Shown: positions 7,804-12,579 of the stretch, piece by piece
How the letters are laid out: each line of letters opens with the position of its first letter
How positions within the stretch are numbered: the first letter of the stretch is position 1
Source of the DNA: Ganoderma boninense
Taxonomy: Eukaryota > Basidiomycota > Agaricomycetes > Polyporales > Polyporaceae
Reading direction: 5' to 3'
DNA: 12,579 nucleotides
Assembly (NCBI GenBank): GCA_002900995.3
Contig: PJEW03000018.1
Location: forward strand, 114,875 to 127,453
Position numbers and translations under genes: made by a program
The notes under the pieces: generated by a model
The model's input: the letters and a program-made list of their open reading frames with translations, nothing else
Told to the model about the DNA's origin: nothing
Database searches by the model: none

Positions 7804-10197
7804 CAGTCAGAGCACAACCTCGTCTGGGAAGACAATGGTTACCAGCCATCAAAGCTATCCCAGCTCCGTCGGGCGAATTTCTCCCGCCTTGTTACAAGCG
7901 GGACAGACCACGCGTTTTGGGAGGCGTTCCGCGACTTCACCTCCGATAAGCCACGTCCACCCCTCGTGTTGCTTGAGCAGCTTTTGGGTTCCTTTCAAAC
8001 AAGGATGAACCCTCCTGCAATTCTTCCTCCTACTTTCGACCCACTTCGCCATGCTCTTAATCGTCTCCGAAACATGGCTATGTCAGAGCGTACTCATGAC
8101 AGCTCGCCCGCTCAGTCGTTTTCGCGCCCATTCTCGGTTGAAGACATTGACGCGGTAAAGGATCACATTCGCACCCATGCTCGAGGCACGGCACGCGGAC
8201 TGGATGACGTCGGGTATCAGGATGTCTTAGACATTCCGTCTCAGCAACTGAAGAATCTCTTCCAACTTTGCGTTAACGATCTTTCCATCCCACAAACGTG
8301 GCTGACAGCTGCTATTGCAGCTGTAAAAAAGCCTCACAAAGACGCGAGAGATCCCGAGAGCTACCGCACTATTGGACTAGAGAGTTGTCTGTTGAAAACC
8401 TTGACATTACTTATCGACCGTCGCCTTCGCGAGTGGGCGGATGGGACAGCGAAGATCCCAAACGAACAAAGTGGGTTTCGGAAAGGTCATCGTCCAATCA
8501 ACAACGTCTTCATTCTTCGAACTCTGATCGACAAAGCACGCCATCTTCGTCGTCCCCTCTATGTTGTGTATCTCGACCTTTCCAACGCTTACCCGTCCGT
8601 TGATCAACCTTCCCTATGGACGAAGTTAGCAGATGCGGGCGCTCAGGGACCTTTGATTGATTGGTTGCGACTGCTATACTCCAATCTTTCTTACGTTGTC
8701 CGCTGCAACGGTGACACATCAGAGTCCTTCCGCGCTCTTGCTGGTATCTTGACCGGTGACCCTGCCTCTCCGATCCTGTGGATTCTGTTCATTGCCGACC
8801 TTCGCGTTCCACCACATCCTGACGATATCCACCTTGACGGTGTCCCGATTTCTCTCTTGCTCGTAGCCGACGACATCCTATTGGCCTCCACATCCCCACA
8901 GGGCATCCAGGACAAGCTGCGCCACGTCCAGGCATTTTGTGATGCTAATTTTTTGTCCATTAATGTGGCGAAAACAATTGCCTGTGTCTTCGGCCCTCTA
9001 CCGCACCTTCTTCCTACTCTCTGGTTGCATGGCCAACCCCTTCGCTACGTAGAGGAAGCGACATATGTGGGGATCACCCTCTCCACCACGACACCAGATA
9101 TCTTTCAACGGCATTACGTTCGCAAAGCCCAAACGGCTCGCACGCTCGCTAATGCCTCATTGTCGCTCGAGTCTTACGTTGGCACTCTTCCTCCGCCTAT
9201 AGTTCACACTTTGTATCAAGCACGGATTGACCCCCACTTAACGTATGGGTGCGAGGTTGCTCTCGATGTCTCGCCATCCTCTGTTGGTCACCTTGAAACC
9301 GTGCAACATACAGTACTGCGGCGGATGCTGCACTTAGGCTCACGCTCCCAGCTCCTCCCTCTTACGACTGAGACAGGTTGCTGGCCGATACGCTATCGTC
9401 GCCTGCAGCTTGCCCTTCGATATGCGCAGTATCTCGTGCACGACTGCCCACCTCTGGCGTATGCTGCCCTCCGGGAGGCAGTGCAGTTGGCAACCTTGGG
9501 TGCGATGTCGTGGATCACTGATTTGTTCCATGCTTTACACGCCCTCCCGTCCCCAATATCATTTGCAATCCCTTTGTCTCCAGCTGGCCTCTCGCCACAC
9601 GTCTTTCAACATCTTTCTATCGAGTTGCCCATGTCTCTTGCACGGTACCTCTTCTCAGAGCTCCTACATGCTGATCGTTTGCCCATCATGCAATGGCATG
9701 CGAAGTCACTCACTGACTACGCCCTTGCCCCACAATGCCCTCCTCTTGTGCAGTTGTCGAGATGGCAACCATACCTCTCCCTCCCTAACAATGCTCATCG
9801 CCATGCCGTCATCTCTCTCCTCACGTCGGAACATTCCCTTGCTGTCGAGACCTTACGGAGGTCTCAACCAGAAGTCCCTCGCCATCGTCGCATTTGCCGT
9901 TTTTGTCGGTGCCGCAGACACGTGGAGATGGAAACGCATGTCCTCCTTCAGTGCGATGATCCTAGGTTGGTGGCGTACAGGACGTCGTTTATGAACGACG
10001 TAGCAAACTTGCTTGGTCCAGTTAAATACAACAGTCTTCTTACGTTCTCACTTATGCGTACTTTACATTTCATTCTCATGACGAACTGTCTCATTCCGAG
10101 GTTTGCGCAGTATGTCTTCGACATATTCCAGCTGGTAGACATCGTCCCTGTTTTCCATGTACGCGATGAAGAGGCTTATAGGGCCCTGCCCTGGTAA
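7804..10197 (+). CDS. LINE ORF2, 3' part: reverse transcriptase and CCHC finger
   Basis: Uninterrupted for about 797 codons from the insertion point to TAA. It copies LINE RNA into DNA at the nicked target. Numbered from codon 7786, an N-terminal linker leads to the RT domain at roughly residues 165-430. Visible motifs are SYRTIGL, QSGFRKGH (about 228-235), motif A LDLSNAY with D264, motif B-like GILTGDPASP (320-329), and motif C VADD with D362 and D363 (the usual first residue is aromatic; here it is Val). The thumb/connection region includes PHLTYGCEV and RRMLHLGSRS. Near the C-terminus C704-x2-C707...H718-x4-C723 is a CCHC-type finger common in fungal LINE ORF2 proteins. No RNase H domain follows the RT; the degenerate one lies before it. 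The frame is contiguous with 5597-5893 once the TIR element is removed. The apparent start codon is not native. Confidence 0.92.
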   Translation, partial: QSEHNLVWEDNGYQPSKLSQLRRANFSRLVTSGTDHAFWEAFRDFTSDKPRPPLVLLEQLLGSFQTRMNPPAILPPTFDPLRHALNRLRNMAMSERTHDSSPAQSFSRPFSVEDIDAVKDHIRTHARGTARGLDDVGYQDVLDIPSQQLKNLFQLCVNDLSIPQTWLTAAIAAVKKPHKDARDPESYRTIGLESCLLKTLTLLIDRRLREWADGTAKIPNEQSGFRKGHRPINNVFILRTLIDKARHLRRPLYVVYLDLSNAYPSVDQPSLWTKLADAGAQGPLIDWLRLLYSNLSYVVRCNGDTSESFRALAGILTGDPASPILWILFIADLRVPPHPDDIHLDGVPISLLLVADDILLASTSPQGIQDKLRHVQAFCDANFLSINVAKTIACVFGPLPHLLPTLWLHGQPLRYVEEATYVGITLSTTTPDIFQRHYVRKAQTARTLANASLSLESYVGTLPPPIVHTLYQARIDPHLTYGCEVALDVSPSSVGHLETVQHTVLRRMLHLGSRSQLLPLTTETGCWPIRYRRLQLALRYAQYLVHDCPPLAYAALREAVQLATLGAMSWITDLFHALHALPSPISFAIPLSPAGLSPHVFQHLSIELPMSLARYLFSELLHADRLPIMQWHAKSLTDYALAPQCPPLVQLSRWQPYLSLPNNAHRHAVISLLTSEHSLAVETLRRSQPEVPRHRRICRFCRCRRHVEMETHVLLQCDDPRLVAYRTSFMNDVANLLGPVKYNSLLTFSLMRTLHFILMTNCLIPRFAQYVFDIFQLVDIVPVFHVRDEEAYRALPW

Positions 10198-10345
10198 TGT
10201 TATCCCGTTGATTGCCAATGTCCCCCAAATGTCTTACGGCGTCAGGCTGTTGGCTATAAGCCTTCTCAGTTTGCCTGTCTGCCCACCGATGCCGTGTAGG
10301 GTGTGATGCAACTTTATGTATTGCATATGTCGCTTAAACGCGGTG
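10198..10345 (+). other. Probable LINE 3' UTR
   Basis: Follows the RT stop codon. It has no ORF, poly(A) or simple tail. A TGCAACTTTATGTATTGCA stretch at 10308-10326 can form a weak hairpin (TGCAA/TTGCA). The end is placed only by loss of recognisable structure. Confidence 0.4.
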
Positions 10346-10426
10346 TCGCGGATCGCCTAGGTGCGCAGCTACTGGGGACGTAGCTGTATGTGGCGCGCTA
10401 GACGGATCCAAAACCTATCCCACCTT

Positions 10427-10436
10427 CCCCCCCCCC
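10427..10436 (+). repeat. C10 homopolymer
   Basis: Ten consecutive C directly before AG at 10437-10438. It could serve as a polypyrimidine tract and 3' splice site for the open frame that follows. Confidence 0.9.
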
Positions 10437-10622
10437 AGTCGCTACAATAGGAATGCAGAACGTGTTGATTCGGAGCTGAGACGACTCGGATGTTCAGGTC
10501 GTACTTGTGAACCGCCGCTGCCCGGCGCCCAGAGCCAAAAGATTCTGAAGTCCTTACGTATGCCACTGGAGACCGCAGTGAGCATGGGTAACTTGTCTGA
10601 TGCTTCCGCAGCGTTCGAATGA
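10437..10622 (+). other. Open exon-like frame after a polypyrimidine-AG
   Basis: The plus-strand frame is open from AGT at 10437 to TGA at 10620-10622 (61 codons), with coding-like composition such as ERVDSELRRLGCSGRTCEPP and LRMPLETAVSMGNLSDA. It has no start codon upstream in frame and no recognised family. It may be the last exon of a gene disrupted by the LINE, or chance. A longer minus-strand ORF (10761-10369) crosses the microsatellite and is less plausible. Confidence 0.2.
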
Positions 10623-10654
10623 ATATACTCAGCTGCAAGAAGCTCGAGAATGGG

Positions 10655-10684
10655 AAGAGAGAGAGACAGAGAGAGAGAGAGAGG
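10655..10684 (+). repeat. GA microsatellite
   Basis: A run of GA dinucleotides with a single interruption (ACA). It is the source of repetitive Ser-Leu or Arg-Glu residues in the overlapping spurious ORFs. Confidence 0.9.
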
Positions 10685-10868
10685 GCGTATTCGACCAGCT
10701 GCAGGCACCAATCAGGGGTACCGCTTAAAAAACCGGTCCACGTTGAGCAGCTGATAGCCACTCACACGCTTTCCAGAAATCCTGCAGCTTCCCCGGCCGA
10801 AACCAAGAAGCTTTAGGTGGTCGTCAGGAAAGATAGGGCGCTTATATTACTTAGTTTGGAGACACTAA
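10685..10868. other. No supported feature between microsatellite and Harbinger-like end
   Basis: No coding, RNA or repeat signal was found. The last bases are TAA (10866-10868), the putative left copy of the target-site duplication. Confidence 0.4.
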
Positions 10869-10902
10869 GGCCCTGGTCGGCTGCACGTCGATCTCCCGAC
10901 CG
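10869..10902 (+). repeat. Putative left TIR of Harbinger-like element
   Basis: Similar to PIF/Harbinger termini from memory. The partner end is outside the window, so the inverted-repeat nature cannot be tested here. Confidence 0.35.
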
Positions 10903-11099
10903 CCCCCGCCAAAATGATATCGACCAATCTTGAGCTCGATATCGACTGTGATCTACAAAACAAGATCGACGACACTGGTCGGCAGCAAGGTCGTCCGAGA
11001 TAAGCTCGAGTCACGCACAGGCGCTAATGCAGCCGCCTACGCTCTCCCTCCTCTCGTTGCCTGCGCCGTCTCACACATCGTCCTCGCTGTGCCCTCCTC

Positions 11100-12232
11100 A
11101 TGTCACGAAAGCGCCCTCCTGGACGCAGTCGCTCTCACGGCAAGGGAACACCAGTTACTTCAGAGCAGACTGGTTCACAAGAGAACAGTACTCCCTCGAC
11201 GGCGCAGCCTGCCAAGAGACAAAATGCGATCTGGACCTCCGTGGACGACGAGAAGCTCGTCACAGTTCTCGAGAATCACCTGGGAGAAGGGCATCAAACG
11301 GATTCTGGATGGAAGCCACTCGTATGGACCGACGCAGCGAAGCAATTGGTAGGCGGCCACGGTGGTGTGAAGAGCGCCAAGGGATGCCGTGATCACTGGA
11401 CGCATGTGAGTACCGGTATTGCATCTGCTTTTCATGCTTCCAATGAGACTTATGGTCCATAGCTTGTCAGGGATTATGGCTTAGTGAACTGGATTCTGAC
11501 CCAGGTTTCGGGTTTTGGTTGGGATGGTGCGCAGAAGATGGTCACGGCGATGGATGAAGTATGGGACTCAGCTGCTTATCGTGCATGGTCTTTTCTGATT
11601 TGTCTATGACTCTATGCCCTGCTGACCTTGCATCTATATCATAGGACAAGCCCCATTTGAGCAAGTTCCAAACAAAGCCCTTCCCATTATACAGCCGTAT
11701 CGGCGCCCTCGTGGACGGGAAACAGGCAACGGGTAGTGAGACCCTTCGGATTGGGCCAGCGGGCTCTGCTGCTAGCTCTAGCCTGGAAGGTGCAAGTGCA
11801 GTGCAAGCTGACGAGGCCAATGTGATTACAGCGCGCACAGGCGTGAGTACAGACCGGGCACCTTCACTGGGACCGCCTGGGTCTCCAAGTCGGCCCGTTT
11901 CACCTCTGCATATCGTACGTGGGATGTGGTGTTCCTCATATTCTATTGCTGACACACCTATAGGACAGCCAGCCTCCATCGCCACCTCGTACACCCCAAC
12001 AGCGCAGTCGCCGGAGTCCTTCTATCCGTGAGCGTAGTCCATGATCCCTCAGTCCCCCTGCTCGCCGCCGTCGGTCACCACCGTCTTCGCCACTACCCGA
12101 GTCTGTCTCAGCCAAGTCAAAGAGTCGCATCACCGGCCCTCAGGCCGTGAGTGCTGTGGCGGGTGCAATGTCAGAGGTTGCTAGCTCCCTCAATGCTGCT
12201 GCCACTGAGATTGCAACCCCGACTCGTCGCTC
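11100..12232 (+). pseudogene. Myb/SANT-like DNA-binding protein gene, spliced, premature stop
   Basis: ATG at 11100; exon 1 to 11405 encodes a basic, Ser/Pro-rich start and a Myb/SANT-like domain (WTSVDDEKLVTVLENHLGEG ... KGCRDHW). Intron 11406-11462 (GTGAGT...TAG, 57 nt) is in phase. Exon 2 continues the conserved part (SGFGWDGAQKMVTAMDEVWD). Exon 3 (11645-11914) carries KFQTKPFPLYSRIGALVDG, which follows VWD in this family, then a Ser/Pro-rich tail. Intron 11915-11963 (GTACGT, CTGAC, TAG) is in phase. Intron 2 is awkward: GTATGG at 11559 keeps phase but removes the conserved VWD, and GT at 11581 is one base out of phase. Exon 4 meets TGA at 12042-12044, yet the same frame stays open with an expected C-terminal tail (SAVAGAMSEVASSLNAAAT). 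In Harbinger elements the Myb-like partner binds the termini and assists the transposase. Exons 1-3 are intact apart from intron 2. Confidence 0.7.
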
Positions 12233-12579
12233 ACGTTGTCATGCACCAAAAGGGATTGGCACATGGACAGGGCTTCTACCAAAGCAAACTATAGGAGAAG
12301 CTCAAACCCACATGTCCTGTGGCAAGGCCACCCAACAAAAGAGTTGTGGCATTGGCTTATTCCCATGCAGACATACTGTCTAAAAATTCCAGAACGGCAT
12401 TAACTGTGCTCAATATCACCTCATCTACAACCCAAAACTCTTACTCTCAGCTATGTTCTTTATCTGCTGTCTCTTGCCACAAGAAGGGGCAAACCTGGAA
12501 TAGTCTACCAAAAAAATATGGGGGCCCAAAAAGGGTTTTAGATCTTTTAACAACCTAAAAAAAACCCGAAAAATGTAGG
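12233..12579. other. AT-rich right edge of unknown nature
   Basis: After PTRRSR the expected acidic C-terminus of the Myb/SANT-like protein is missing, and composition shifts to AT-rich. No gene is recognised in either short ORF here. The last 80 bases are a chain of homopolymer runs (A7, G5, A5, T4, A8, A5). It may be another insertion or a low-quality contig end. Confidence 0.4.

Larger units (their letters stand above)
3591..10340 (+). mobile_element. LINE (non-LTR retrotransposon), Tad-like fungal type, interrupted by a TIR element
   Basis: Order on the plus strand: ORF1-like frame, APE-type endonuclease, RNase H-like domain, RT, RT C-terminal region and CCHC finger. Without the inserted element at 5896-7803 it is about 4.8 kb. 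The 5' boundary is uncertain between about 3591 (where the ORF1 frame opens) and 3736 (first ATG). The 3' boundary near 10340 is a guess from where recognisable structure ends. I found no poly(A) tail and no convincing target-site duplication. Known defects are a TGA at 5594, an ORF1 frame conflict near 3841-3960, and the insertion. Such elements replicate by nicking DNA with the endonuclease and priming reverse transcription at the nick. Confidence 0.85.
10869..12232 (+). mobile_element. Probable left part of a PIF/Harbinger-like DNA transposon
   Basis: GGCCCTGGTCGGCTGCACG starts right after TAA. PIF/Harbinger elements commonly end in GGCCCTGTTTGG-like sequence next to a TWA duplication and carry a Myb/SANT-like gene besides the transposase. 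Such a gene lies at 11100 onward in the expected position. A duplicated GATATCGAC (10916 and 10938) lies inside the end. The DDE transposase and right end are not in the window, and the element appears interrupted near 12232. Confidence 0.4.

Noticed and set aside
9410..9994. 194-codon plus-strand ORF within the RT
   Set aside because: Out-of-frame shadow, rich in Ser/Leu/Cys; the RT frame is continuous through it.
10369..10761. 130-codon minus-strand ORF
   Set aside because: Much of it is translated microsatellite and C/G runs; no domain or splice support.
10860..10960. Direct repeats GATATCGAC as a possible CRISPR or regulatory array
   Set aside because: Only two copies with no regular spacers; more simply subterminal transposon sequence.

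Overview
This window looks like a transposon-rich stretch of a filamentous basidiomycete genome, most likely an Agaricomycete such as a polypore. The reasons are GC-rich coding exons cut by short introns (about 50-85 nt) with GT(A/G)(A/C)G(T) donors and CTGAC/CTCAC-type branch sites, a LINE whose endonuclease and reverse transcriptase motifs resemble the fungal Tad-like group, and a Myb/SANT-like gene of the kind that accompanies PIF/Harbinger transposons. Species cannot be read from the sequence.

Layout. (1) 165-2081, plus strand: a multi-exon gene of unknown function, rebuilt here by hand from at least six exons. It ends in a Cys/His zinc-finger-like segment. (2) 2082-3740: a patchwork with no confident complete gene, holding phase-compatible minus-strand exon candidates (2308-2698 and about 3490-3740) and one small plus-strand ORF (2983-3231). 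(3) About 3591-10340, plus strand: a LINE with an ORF1-like protein, an APE-type endonuclease, a degenerate RNase H-like domain placed before the RT, a reverse transcriptase and a C-terminal CCHC finger. (4) 5896-7803: a 1.9 kb element with 25-bp terminal inverted repeats sits inside the LINE. Removing it with one copy of a 2-bp duplication restores one continuous LINE ORF2 frame. It carries a nested hairpin cluster, a tRNA-like A/B-box pair and minus-strand splice-site-like signals, but no recognisable transposase. (5) 10346-10868: low-information DNA with a C10 run and a GA microsatellite. (6) From 10869 rightward: the probable left end of a PIF/Harbinger-like element containing a spliced Myb/SANT-like gene with a premature TGA. 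Its similarity to the expected pattern stops near 12232, and the right edge is AT-rich and full of homopolymers.

How the parts relate: the window records nested events. The LINE lies beside or inside older gene fragments, was later hit by the TIR element, and has collected one stop codon and one ORF1 frame problem. The Harbinger-like gene also carries a single stop in an otherwise open frame. The most informative points are the frame-restoring 2-bp-TSD insertion, the RNase H-like domain that has lost acidic residues, and a possible intron joining ORF1 to ORF2.
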